From: an uncultured Gemmatimonadota bacterium
Lineage (GTDB): Bacteria > Gemmatimonadota > Gemmatimonadetes > Gemmatimonadales > GWC2-71-9
Direction: 5' to 3'
NCBI GenBank assembly: GCA_946479805.1
Contig: CAMLHP010000149.1
Coordinates: 1-5,097 of the forward strand
Length of the DNA stretch: 5,097 nucleotides
The notes under the pieces were generated by a model that did not search any database, had not been told where the DNA came from, and saw only the letters and a list, made by a program, of their open reading frames with translations. Numbering within the stretch: position 1 is the first letter of the stretch; each line of letters opens with the position of its first letter. The position numbers and the translations under genes were made by a program. Positions 1-5,097 of the stretch are shown here, in pieces.

Positions 1-330
1 ATCTTCACCAACATGGCCACGGGCGAGGAACACGTCGGGCGAGAGGCCGTCCGGGAGATGCTCGAATTCGTCTATCACGGCGCCTTCGAGGGCCACGCCG
101 AAACCCGCAACCTGATCGTCGACGGCGACCGGGCAGTGCTGGAAGCCACCTTCGTAGGCACCCACAAGGGCGACTTCGCGGGCGTTCCTCCGACTGGCCG
201 CGAAGTCCGGGTGCCACTGGCAGTCATCTACGACATGAAGGACGGCATGATCACGCGGGGGAGAATCTACTTCGAGGTGCCGGCATTCCTGGCGCAGGTG
301 CGAACCGAAGCGGCTGCTGGCGCACGCTGA
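1..330 (+). CDS. SnoaL-like / NTF2-fold ester cyclase-type protein, 5' end outside window
   Basis: The frame is open from base 1 and ends at TGA 328-330, giving 109 visible residues. The first ATG (base 13) is probably internal, because the preceding residues IFTN look like the usual strand before it (families of this type read roughly 'YAPDAVFTNMATGE'), and about 30-40 N-terminal residues are expected upstream. The recognisable block is residues 53-75, with the GTHxGDFxGVPPTGREV pattern followed by a V-I-Y-D-M-K-D-G-x-I strand-turn (76-84) and a final YFE strand. This is the cone-shaped alpha+beta fold of SnoaL-like polyketide cyclases, ester cyclases and many uncharacterised NTF2-like proteins. 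Most members are small soluble proteins; substrates cannot be assigned from sequence and catalytic activity is not assured. It is convergent with the kinase gene, so no functional link is implied. Confidence 0.8.
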   Translation: MFTNMATGEEHVGREAVREMLEFVYHGAFEGHAETRNLIVDGDRAVLEATFVGTHKGDFAGVPPTGREVRVPLAVIYDMKDGMITRGRIYFEVPAFLAQVRTEAAAGAR

Positions 331-332
331 GT

Positions 333-2912
333 TCAGCTGCGCGGGTCTGCTGCCTTTTCCACAATGCGGAATCGCTGCAGCGACCGGTATGGATCGAAAT
401 CCGTGCTCTGGAGGTAGAACCAGTACTGAGCGCCGCGGGGCTCGGCCCGCTCGACAAGGGCCAGCGCATCATCGGTTCTTCCCAGCTGGAAGAGTGCGCT
501 GGACACAAAACGGACGTCGGTGGGAGTGGGATGCTCGACGTCTATCGAGGCAAGCAGTTCTTCGAGAGCGGTCCGCGCCTCGTCCCGGCGGCCCAGCTTC
601 GACAGTGCGACTGCGACAACCGACAGAGCCGGTGCCGGATAACTGTCATCCAGGTCCAGCGCCCGCCTGGCATCGTCCAGCGCGCGCTCAGCGTCACCGG
701 TGCGGAGGGCTATATGTCCCCGGACCGCAAGTGCATACGGAGCAGGCACCAGCCGGGCTACCCCGACCGCACTGTCCCCCCATCGCACAGCTGCAGCAGT
801 GTCGCTCTGCTGCATGGCAATAGCCGCCAGCGGCACAAGAGTCATTGGTCGGACCGGGTCCAGTTCCAAAGCGCGCTCGTATGCCGCAACGGCCTCGGAA
901 TACCGTCCCAGTGCCATGAGTGTCTGGCCGTACTGGTGATGGGCCTCCGGATTGAGCGAGTCGATTGCCAGGGAGCGCTCGAAATCCCGAACCGCGCCCT
1001 CGAATCGAAAGGGATCCGCGGCCACCTGCAGGTAGGCCTGCGCCAGCCACACCGCCGCCGAGCCTGGATCAAGCGCCGCCGCACGCTCGACGAGTGAACC
1101 GGCCTCGTCCACGATTTCCGTACGCGTCCTGCCGGGAAGTTCCCAACCCCAGTCAACCATCAGTACCCGGGCGTACGCGCCCTGCGCCAGCGCCTCGGCG
1201 AACCTGCCGTCCAGCGTCGCTGCAGTCGAGAACTCTTCGATCGCCTCGCCCACCGCGGCAGGACTTCGCTTGCCCAGCAGGTAGTTGCCGCGCAGATAGT
1301 GGTCATAGGCCGCCGGCGATGAAGTCACCCGCGCCCTCAGCGCCATCCGTTCATCTGCCCCGAGCTCGCCGGCCACGGCGCCCGCCACGTCGCGGGCCAG
1401 GCTGTCCTGGAGGCTCAGCAACTCTCCGGAGGACATGGAGTACTCGTCGGCCCAGAGCTGGAATCCTTCCCGGGCATCGACCAGCCGCAGCGAGACCACC
1501 GTCATCGAATCGGCGCGCGCGACGCTGCTTTCGATCAGGTAATCCACTCCGAGCGCTTCACCCACTGCCTGCGGCGAGGCCGACGGATCGATGCCGCTGG
1601 CCGCGCGGGGGCCTTTCACCCGGAGGCGGCGGAGCTTCGCCAGCCGCGACGTGAGCTCGCCGGCCATGCCGTCGGCCAGGTACCGATACAGCGAGTCGCC
1701 ATCGGCCGCATCGGGTGGCAGGATGGCGAGCGTTCGCGGACCCACGGTGGGGGGTGCGCCGCCGGTCGAAGGTCCATCGCGGCCAACCGCGGCAATCACC
1801 AGCGCGCTGGCGAATACAAACCCAGCGGCTCCAATTGCGAGACCCTTGCCGCGGTTCCGTCGCGCGGGTTCCGGGGCTTCGAGCGCCTCGAGCATCTCTC
1901 CCGCGTTGGCGTAGCGTGAGGCTGGCGCTTTCGCCAAGGCCCGCTTCACTACAGCCACAAGCCAGTGCGGAACGCCCGCCCGTCCTGCGAGCACCGGCGC
2001 CCGCCGGGCATCGTCAATGGAGGCCAGAATCTCGGCGCTGGTCGCGCCGGCAAAGGGAAGCTCGCCAGTGAGCATCCGGTAGAGGACTACGCCCAGCGAC
2101 CACACGTCGGCACGCGCGTCGACCGCGCCTCCACGCAATTGCTCAGGGCTCATGTACGGGAGCGTCCCTCCGCCAACGCCGGCTTCATCGCCGGCAGACG
2201 CCAACGCTGCAATTCCGAAGTCGAGCAGCTTCACTGACCCGTCAGCCGTCAGGAAGATGTTGCCGGCCGTGACGTCGCGATGCACCAAACCGGCGCGATG
2301 CGCCGCTGCCAGCCCCGACGCCACGGCCCGGGCGATCGCCAGCGCTCCCTCCAACGGCAGCGGACCACGCGCCAGCCGCGCTCGCAGCGCTTCGCCCTCG
2401 TAGCGCGGCATGGCGATGAAATAGCGGCCGTCGGCGGACTCCCCCACCTGGTAGATGGTCGCAACGTTGGGATGGTCGAGCGCCGATGCCGCCTTGGCCT
2501 CCGCCAGTACCCTCTCCGCCCCGCTCTTGTCGCTTCCGACCCGCGCTCGCACGAACTTGAGCGCCACGGCACGGTCGAGGTGGCGGTCGCGCGCCGCATA
2601 CACAATGCCCATCCCACCGCGATCAAGCTCACCGATGATGTCGAACGCCCCCACCGCGGTGCCCGGCGGCAGGACTGCTTCAGGTTCCAGCACCAGGTGC
2701 GCGGCAGGAGCTACGCCTGCGTCGAGCAGCCCGGCACCGTCCGCATCGGCGGCAACCATCTGACGCAGCGTCTCGAGTAGATGCGGCGGCCCGGCGAGAC
2801 TGCCGATCCACGCCGCCCGCTCGCTTGGTGGCAGCGCAGTTGCGTGGTCAAACCAGGTGCGGACTTGCTCCCAGCCGGCCGGGGTGAGCGGAGGAATCCG
2901 GGGCGCAGTCAC
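333..2912 (-). CDS. Membrane Ser/Thr protein kinase with TolB-like and TPR extracytoplasmic region
   Basis: The protein is 859 residues from a GTG start. The frame stays open further upstream, but that stretch lies inside the sigma gene; GTG 2912 has a GGGAG ribosome site and overlaps the sigma stop (GTGA). Residues 11-60 are the helical leader (W-E-x-V...PP-x-E-R) common before such kinases. The Hanks-type kinase domain spans about 89-345: glycine loop GELDRGGMGIVY (94-105), ATP lysine K119, probable helix-C E138, catalytic HRD 211-213, N218, DFG 231-233, SPE 255-257 and DVWSLG 269-274. An arginine-rich stop (351-356) precedes one membrane segment (about 357-377), which places the kinase in the cytoplasm. 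Residues 393-518 match the TolB-like/COG5616 pattern (LAILP...LADGMAGELTSRL...GVDYLIESSV). TPR-like helices run about 535-825, clearest at 653-689. Oddities are T215 in place of the usual HRDxK lysine and D97 in place of the first glycine of the loop. The probable role is transmembrane signalling to the coupled sigma factor. Confidence 0.9.
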   Translation of the reverse strand: MTAPRIPPLTPAGWEQVRTWFDHATALPPSERAAWIGSLAGPPHLLETLRQMVAADADGAGLLDAGVAPAAHLVLEPEAVLPPGTAVGAFDIIGELDRGGMGIVYAARDRHLDRAVALKFVRARVGSDKSGAERVLAEAKAASALDHPNVATIYQVGESADGRYFIAMPRYEGEALRARLARGPLPLEGALAIARAVASGLAAAHRAGLVHRDVTAGNIFLTADGSVKLLDFGIAALASAGDEAGVGGGTLPYMSPEQLRGGAVDARADVWSLGVVLYRMLTGELPFAGATSAEILASIDDARRAPVLAGRAGVPHWLVAVVKRALAKAPASRYANAGEMLEALEAPEPARRNRGKGLAIGAAGFVFASALVIAAVGRDGPSTGGAPPTVGPRTLAILPPDAADGDSLYRYLADGMAGELTSRLAKLRRLRVKGPRAASGIDPSASPQAVGEALGVDYLIESSVARADSMTVVSLRLVDAREGFQLWADEYSMSSGELLSLQDSLARDVAGAVAGELGADERMALRARVTSSPAAYDHYLRGNYLLGKRSPAAVGEAIEEFSTAATLDGRFAEALAQGAYARVLMVDWGWELPGRTRTEIVDEAGSLVERAAALDPGSAAVWLAQAYLQVAADPFRFEGAVRDFERSLAIDSLNPEAHHQYGQTLMALGRYSEAVAAYERALELDPVRPMTLVPLAAIAMQQSDTAAAVRWGDSAVGVARLVPAPYALAVRGHIALRTGDAERALDDARRALDLDDSYPAPALSVVAVALSKLGRRDEARTALEELLASIDVEHPTPTDVRFVSSALFQLGRTDDALALVERAEPRGAQYWFYLQSTDFDPYRSLQRFRIVEKAADPRS

Positions 2913-3427
2913 GCCGTCGCTCCCAGCGCCTGCGCCAGCCAGGCCCGAGCGGAGCGCCAGTCGCGCTTTACGGTAGCAGTCGAAAGCCCCAGCGCCCGCG
3001 CGGTCTCCTCCACGTCCATGTCCCCGAAGAAGCGGCACTCCACTACGGCGGCAGCGCGTTCATCTGCCGCGGCCAGCGAGGCGAGCGCCCGATCCAGGTC
3101 AACCAGGGCCCCGGCGAGGTCGTGCTCCCGCTGCATCTCGGCCGTGACTTCGACCTGTCGCTCATGATGCTTTGCCCGCACCAGATGGCGACGAGCACCG
3201 TCAATCAGCACCTGGCGCATGGCCCGGGCGATGACGCGCTTGAGGTGGGTCTGGTCTTCGATGCCGAGCTGGGACACCGGCTGCAGCTTGAACCACGCCT
3301 CGTGCAGCAGGTCGGTGGTGCTCAGTGTCGCGTCGGGACGGTTTCGCCTGACAGCATGCGCCAGCCGGCGAAGCTCATCGTACGCCAGGCCGAATACGGC
3401 GTCGGCCGAGGGGGTGATTTCGGGCAA
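2909..3427 (-). CDS. ECF-type RNA polymerase sigma factor, kinase-linked type
   Basis: The protein is 172 residues. Region 2 spans about 12-85: YDELRRLA (16-23), then DLLHEAWFKL (39-48) for region 2.2, and a helix pair with ARAMRQVLIDGARR (67-80) for regions 2.3/2.4, which would melt and read the -10 element. Region 4 spans about 113-166, with R-F-F-G-D-x-x-V-E-E-T-A and the helix-turn-helix ALGLSTATVKRDWRSARAWL (145-164), which would read the -35 element. The pattern fits the Sigma70_ECF group (PF07638, TIGR02999-like), often encoded beside Ser/Thr kinases, as here. No anti-sigma factor is visible. The start is TTG; I find no ATG or GTG in this frame near the 5' end, and upstream there is only a weak GGA 7 nt away. 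The N terminus is about 10 residues shorter than I expect for the group. Residues 36-38 are Ser-Thr-Thr where classical ECF sigmas have acidic residues. The gene is first in a two-gene unit with the kinase. Confidence 0.9.
   Translation of the reverse strand: MPEITPSADAVFGLAYDELRRLAHAVRRNRPDATLSTTDLLHEAWFKLQPVSQLGIEDQTHLKRVIARAMRQVLIDGARRHLVRAKHHERQVEVTAEMQREHDLAGALVDLDRALASLAAADERAAAVVECRFFGDMDVEETARALGLSTATVKRDWRSARAWLAQALGATA
2920..2924 (-). promoter_or_regulatory. Ribosome binding site of the kinase gene
   Basis: On the minus strand GGGAG lies 7 nt before GTG 2912, inside the last codons of the sigma gene. Together with the 4-nt stop/start overlap GTGA (2912-2909) it decides the kinase start and predicts translational coupling, so the two proteins should be made in linked amounts. 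Confidence 0.6.
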
Positions 3428-3571
3428 GGCAAGGTCCGTTGGGCCATTGTCGGCCTGAAAGGGGGGTCCTGTCCCAACCTGTCGAGCACTCCATGGAATC
3501 GCAAGTCGACTCGGCCTGCCCGCCGCCTCGGGCGGTAGAAGCCGTTTCCAGGTCGCCAGGGTGCCCCGTGT

Positions 3572-3599
3572 TCAGAATCATGCGCCCGGGGCATTCTGA
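3572..3599. repeat. Inverted repeat, operator-like or hairpin
   Basis: TCAGAAT (3572-3578) and ATTCTGA (3593-3599) are perfect 7-bp inverted arms around a 14-bp GC-rich centre that contains CCCGGG (3585-3590). A second nested pairing, ATGC (3580-3583) with GCAT (3591-3594), is possible. The right arm overlaps the -35 of the weak promoter candidate, as a repressor operator would. It could equally be a chance palindrome. Confidence 0.35.
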
Positions 3600-3625
3600 C
3601 ATTTGCGCTGCGCCCTGCCTATGCA
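3596..3625 (+). promoter_or_regulatory. Weak housekeeping-type promoter candidate for the lipoprotein gene
   Basis: CTGACA (3596-3601) matches 5 of 6 bases of the TTGACA -35 box. TATGCA (3620-3625) matches only the first three bases of TATAAT and lacks the final T. The spacer is 18 bp. It would give a leader of roughly 140 nt. This is a low-confidence call made by eye. Confidence 0.2.
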
Positions 3626-3692
3626 ACGTGTTTCATCCAGCGGCCGCGCTCCTCGCGAAGCGTCGTCGCGGCAGCTGGTTGCGAGCGGCCGA

Positions 3693-3718
3693 GGAACGGG
3701 TGCGGACCTTGCGGCGTA
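3693..3718 (+). promoter_or_regulatory. ECF-type promoter candidate (GGAAC-N17-CGTA) for the lipoprotein gene
   Basis: GGAAC (3693-3697) is followed after 17 bp by CGTA (3715-3718). An AAC-containing -35 with a CGT-containing -10 at 16-17 bp is the hallmark of many ECF sigma promoters. It points at the lipoprotein gene and ends 53 nt before its ATG, a sensible leader length. Assignment to the neighbouring sigma factor is inference. Confidence 0.4.
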
Positions 3719-3760
3719 CGACACCGCTGGCAGCACAACTTCCGCCCTTGCACCCACACC

Positions 3761-3765
3761 AGGAG
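3761..3765 (+). promoter_or_regulatory. Ribosome binding site of the lipoprotein gene
   Basis: AGGAG lies 6 nt before ATG 3772. This strong site decides the start against the longer open frame that runs upstream to 3439. Confidence 0.75.
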
Positions 3766-3771
3766 CTCCCC

Positions 3772-4557
3772 ATGCGGAATGTCCTCGCCCTCGCAGCCGC
3801 CGTTGTCTGCGTCACTGGCTGCAGTGAACAGCTGGCCTCTCCTCCCGGAGATGAAGGCGCCGCGCTCTCGCTCACCAGTAACGGCTTCCCCCAAGGTCCT
3901 CACGATTACCAGCTCAACATCATCGGTGTACCGAAGGACAAGACGGCCGACATGGACGGCACTAGTGGCCACCGGATCTTCGTCCAGCTCAATGGGGGTG
4001 AGACCGTCACCGATGGCGGCGGCAAGTGGAAGCCGGGTCAGAGCTGGGATGACCTCGACAAGGTGAACAAGATCCTGCTGCAGCCGGGCGACTTCGTGGT
4101 GCTCGATGCCAACGCCACTGACAATGACGGCGCCCTCTTCCAGCTTCCAGACCCGAACCCGGAGGACGGAACTCCGCCGACCTACCGCGTGTTTGCGCGA
4201 GCGCTGGGCACGCCAGGCGGATATGCCGACCTGACCACCTGCGCCGACGAGGATGGCGACGGCTTCGACGATACCGACGATGTCTGGTGTGGTTCGAACG
4301 GCGTCACGGTCGGTCGTACCAAGGGCAAGTCGCTCGCGGTGGAGGTTACCCAGAACCTGCTCAAGATGGTCATCACGGTGGACCCGGACCTCGATCCCGA
4401 GCTCTCCTCCTGCCTGGGCGCCGAGGACACGGCCGACGTGGATGATGCCGCCGTGGAGTATGACGTGTGGCTCTTCGACCCGTGCTTCGAGAACTACTTC
4501 TGGAACTACGACAATCACGGGCTCAAGCTGCTGCAGCTCAGGTTCTATGTGAGCTGA
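3772..4557 (+). CDS. Exported lipoprotein of unknown function with calcium-loop-like insert
   Basis: The protein is 261 residues from ATG 3772. A lipoprotein signal peptide is clear: M-R-N, a hydrophobic core (4-14) and lipobox VTGC with C17 as the lipidated cysteine, so the mature protein is membrane-anchored outside the cytoplasm. The mature part is strongly acidic. Notable blocks are YQLNIIGVPKDKTADM (46-61), GHRIFVQLNGG (66-76), GDFVVLDANATDNDGALFQLP (split around 106-126), YRVFARALGTPGG (138-150) and the C-terminal YFWNYDNHGLKLLQLRFY (242-259). I recall unnamed conserved exported proteins with this block order in environmental bacteria, but I cannot give a family name or function. Residues 157-173 form a Cys-bracketed aspartate-rich loop (C157, D159, D161, D163, G164, D167, D170, C173) resembling a thrombospondin type 3 or EF-hand loop. 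C214 and C238 could form a second disulfide. It is divergent from the sigma/kinase unit and has an ECF-type promoter candidate upstream. Confidence 0.8.
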   Translation: MRNVLALAAAVVCVTGCSEQLASPPGDEGAALSLTSNGFPQGPHDYQLNIIGVPKDKTADMDGTSGHRIFVQLNGGETVTDGGGKWKPGQSWDDLDKVNKILLQPGDFVVLDANATDNDGALFQLPDPNPEDGTPPTYRVFARALGTPGGYADLTTCADEDGDGFDDTDDVWCGSNGVTVGRTKGKSLAVEVTQNLLKMVITVDPDLDPELSSCLGAEDTADVDDAAVEYDVWLFDPCFENYFWNYDNHGLKLLQLRFYVS

Positions 4558-4561
4558 TCAG

Positions 4562-4581
4562 GGGCGGCCCGCAGGCCGCCC
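4562..4581 (+). terminator. GC-rich hairpin just after the lipoprotein stop
   Basis: GGGCGGCC (4562-4569) and GGCCGCCC (4574-4581) form a perfect 8-bp stem with a 4-nt CGCA loop, starting 4 nt after the lipoprotein stop codon. No U-run follows, so by itself it is not a canonical intrinsic terminator. It may act with the next hairpin or protect the mRNA 3' end. Confidence 0.5.
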
Positions 4582-4583
4582 GC

Positions 4584-4604
4584 GAGGTGAGAAGTGAGAA
4601 GGGG
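4584..4604 (+). repeat. 7-nt tandem repeats, left flank of the terminator
   Basis: The heptamers GAGGTGA, GAAGTGA and GAAGGGG run head to tail into the left stem arm. They share the GARGTGA pattern, with the third copy merging into the stem. Confidence 0.5.
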
Positions 4605-4635
4605 GAACCGGCGCAGGCACCGGTTCCCCCTTTTC
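4596..4635. terminator. Probable bidirectional terminator between lipoprotein gene and rpoC
   Basis: GGGGGAACCGG (4601-4611) pairs perfectly with 4620-4630 around an 8-nt loop. The stem extends outward to 4596/4635 (and T4595-A4636) with a single G-T position, about 17 bp in all. TTTT (4631-4634) follows the core on the plus strand; TTCTC follows it on the minus strand. It sits between two convergent genes and would stop both transcripts. For rpoC it marks the operon end, beginning about 27 bp after the rpoC stop. Confidence 0.7.
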
Positions 4636-4662
4636 AACTCTCAACTCTCGGCTCTCGACTAC
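4635..4662 (-). repeat. 7-nt tandem repeats, right flank of the terminator
   Basis: On the plus strand the heptamers CAACTCT, CAACTCT, CGGCTCT and CGACTAC fill exactly the 28 nt from the stem to the rpoC stop codon. Read on the minus strand they are purine-rich (AGAGTTG type) and lead into the same GGGGGAACCGG stem, mirroring the left flank. Confidence 0.6.
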
Positions 4663-5097
4663 TTACTCCTCGTCCGCCATCGCTCCGACCGGGATCTCCA
4701 CCGCCACCGGGGCTTCCTCCACCACCGGTTCCGGCATTTCATATCCCTCGGGCGGTTCGATGTCGATCTCGGCGTAGCGGTAGATGCCGCTGCCCGCCGG
4801 GATCAGGTGGCCGATGATGATGTTCTCCTTGAGGCCGAGGAGGTCGTCCTTGGCTCCGCGGATCGCGGCATCGGTCAGCACCCGGGTGGTCTCCTGGAAC
4901 GACGCAGCCGAGATGAATGACTGGGTCGTCAGCGAGGCCTTGGTGATGCCCAGCAGCACCGGCTCGAACGTGGCCTCGGTGCCCTTCTTCCGGGCTACGC
5001 GCTCGTTCTCCTCCTTGAAGGAGAGCTTGTCCACTGTCTCGCCCTCGAGGAAGTCGGTGTCGCCCGGGTTGGTGACCCGGACCTTCTGCAGCATCTG
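4663..5097 (-). CDS. rpoC: RNA polymerase beta' subunit, C-terminal end (5' part outside window)
   Basis: 144 residues are visible, entering at the window edge (Q-M-L-Q-K-V) and ending at TAA 4665-4663. Diagnostic conserved blocks of the RpoC C terminus are DFLEGE (15-20), LLGITKASL (48-56), [20 protein letters not shown] (60-79) and [17 protein letters not shown] (88-104). These match bacterial beta' closely and belong to the last conserved part of the subunit, which packs near the catalytic core and the omega subunit. After it comes an acidic, proline-rich tail of about 35 residues (110-144), longer than the short E. coli tail and probably disordered. The catalytic NADFDGD motif and trigger loop lie upstream outside the window. 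A terminator follows directly; rpsL, often downstream of rpoC in other bacteria, does not follow on this strand. Confidence 0.97.
   Translation of the reverse strand, partial: QMLQKVRVTNPGDTDFLEGETVDKLSFKEENERVARKKGTEATFEPVLLGITKASLTTQSFISAASFQETTRVLTDAAIRGAKDDLLGLKENIIIGHLIPAGSGIYRYAEIDIEPPEGYEMPEPVVEEAPVAVEIPVGAMADEE

Larger units (their letters stand above)
3428..3771. other. Divergent intergenic region between sigma/kinase unit and lipoprotein gene
   Basis: These 344 bp contain no gene I can support; open frames here lack ribosome sites and family resemblance. The region must hold the promoters for the sigma unit (leftward) and the lipoprotein gene (rightward). Listed separately are an inverted repeat, two rightward promoter candidates and a ribosome site. 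Short perfect palindromes occur at 3490-3497 (TCCATGGA) and 3504-3511 (AGTCGACT), and a small CCGCC-TCG-GGCGG hairpin sits at 3523-3535 in the probable sigma leader. I find no convincing leftward promoter, and no leftward copy of the GGAAC...CGTA motif that would indicate sigma autoregulation. Confidence 0.7.

Noticed and set aside
965..1654. Plus-strand open frame of 229 codons within the kinase gene
   Set aside because: It is Pro/Arg/Ala-rich shadow translation opposite the TPR-coding region and has no recognisable domain.
2913..3038. Upstream extension of the kinase frame to 3038
   Set aside because: It lies wholly within the sigma gene, encodes low-complexity Gly/Ala/Arg-rich sequence, and the GTG at 2912 has its own ribosome site and stop/start overlap.
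3654..3670. CGCGA / TCGCG inverted pair as an operator
   Set aside because: The arms are only 5 bp and GC-rich, with a 7-bp gap; expected by chance in this composition.
3439..3771. In-frame N-terminal extension of the lipoprotein reading frame
   Set aside because: It would bury a clean signal peptide and lipobox 111 residues inside; AGGAG before ATG 3772 fixes the start.
3619..4518. Long minus-strand open frame (299 codons) antisense to the lipoprotein gene
   Set aside because: It has no family resemblance or ribosome site and runs opposite a gene with a clear lipobox and strong ribosome site; long antisense frames are expected at this GC content.
4584..4662. Tandem heptamers as a CRISPR array
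   Set aside because: The units are 7 nt and contiguous with no spacers; this is a short tandem repeat beside a stem-loop.

Overview
This is a high-GC window with compact bacterial gene organisation and the end of a core housekeeping gene (rpoC), so it reads as chromosomal. An ECF sigma factor translationally coupled to a one-pass Ser/Thr kinase with a TolB-like plus TPR exterior is a layout I associate with Gemmatimonadota, Acidobacteriota and similar soil or environmental phyla. Gemmatimonadota is my best guess, but nothing here proves it. I see no mobile element, CRISPR array, tRNA or rRNA.

Layout. (1) At 1-330 (+) is the 3' part of a SnoaL-like (NTF2-fold) protein. (2) It meets, tail to tail and with only 2 bp between stop codons, a two-gene unit on the minus strand: an ECF-type sigma factor (3427-2909) followed by a transmembrane Ser/Thr kinase (2912-333). 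The sigma stop and kinase start overlap as GTGA. (3) A 344-bp divergent intergenic region (3428-3771) holds a 7-bp inverted repeat, a weak housekeeping-type promoter candidate and a good ECF-type promoter candidate (GGAAC-N17-CGTA) pointing at the next gene. (4) At 3772-4557 (+) is a secreted lipoprotein of unknown function with an acidic calcium-loop-like insert. (5) A 105-bp convergent intergenic region (4558-4662) holds two hairpins, the larger flanked on both sides by 7-nt tandem repeats. (6) At 5097-4663 (-) is the C-terminal end of RNA polymerase beta' (RpoC).

How the parts may work together. The kinase would sense something outside the membrane through its TolB-like/TPR part and phosphorylate cytoplasmic targets. 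The coupled sigma factor is the obvious candidate. Where canonical ECF sigmas carry acidic residues at the start of region 2.2, this one has Ser-Thr-Thr, which fits the known scheme in which kinase phosphorylation supplies the missing negative charge and lets the sigma bind RNA polymerase. The ECF-type promoter candidate in front of the divergent lipoprotein suggests that gene as a target. The pieces are visible in the sequence; the circuit is inference.
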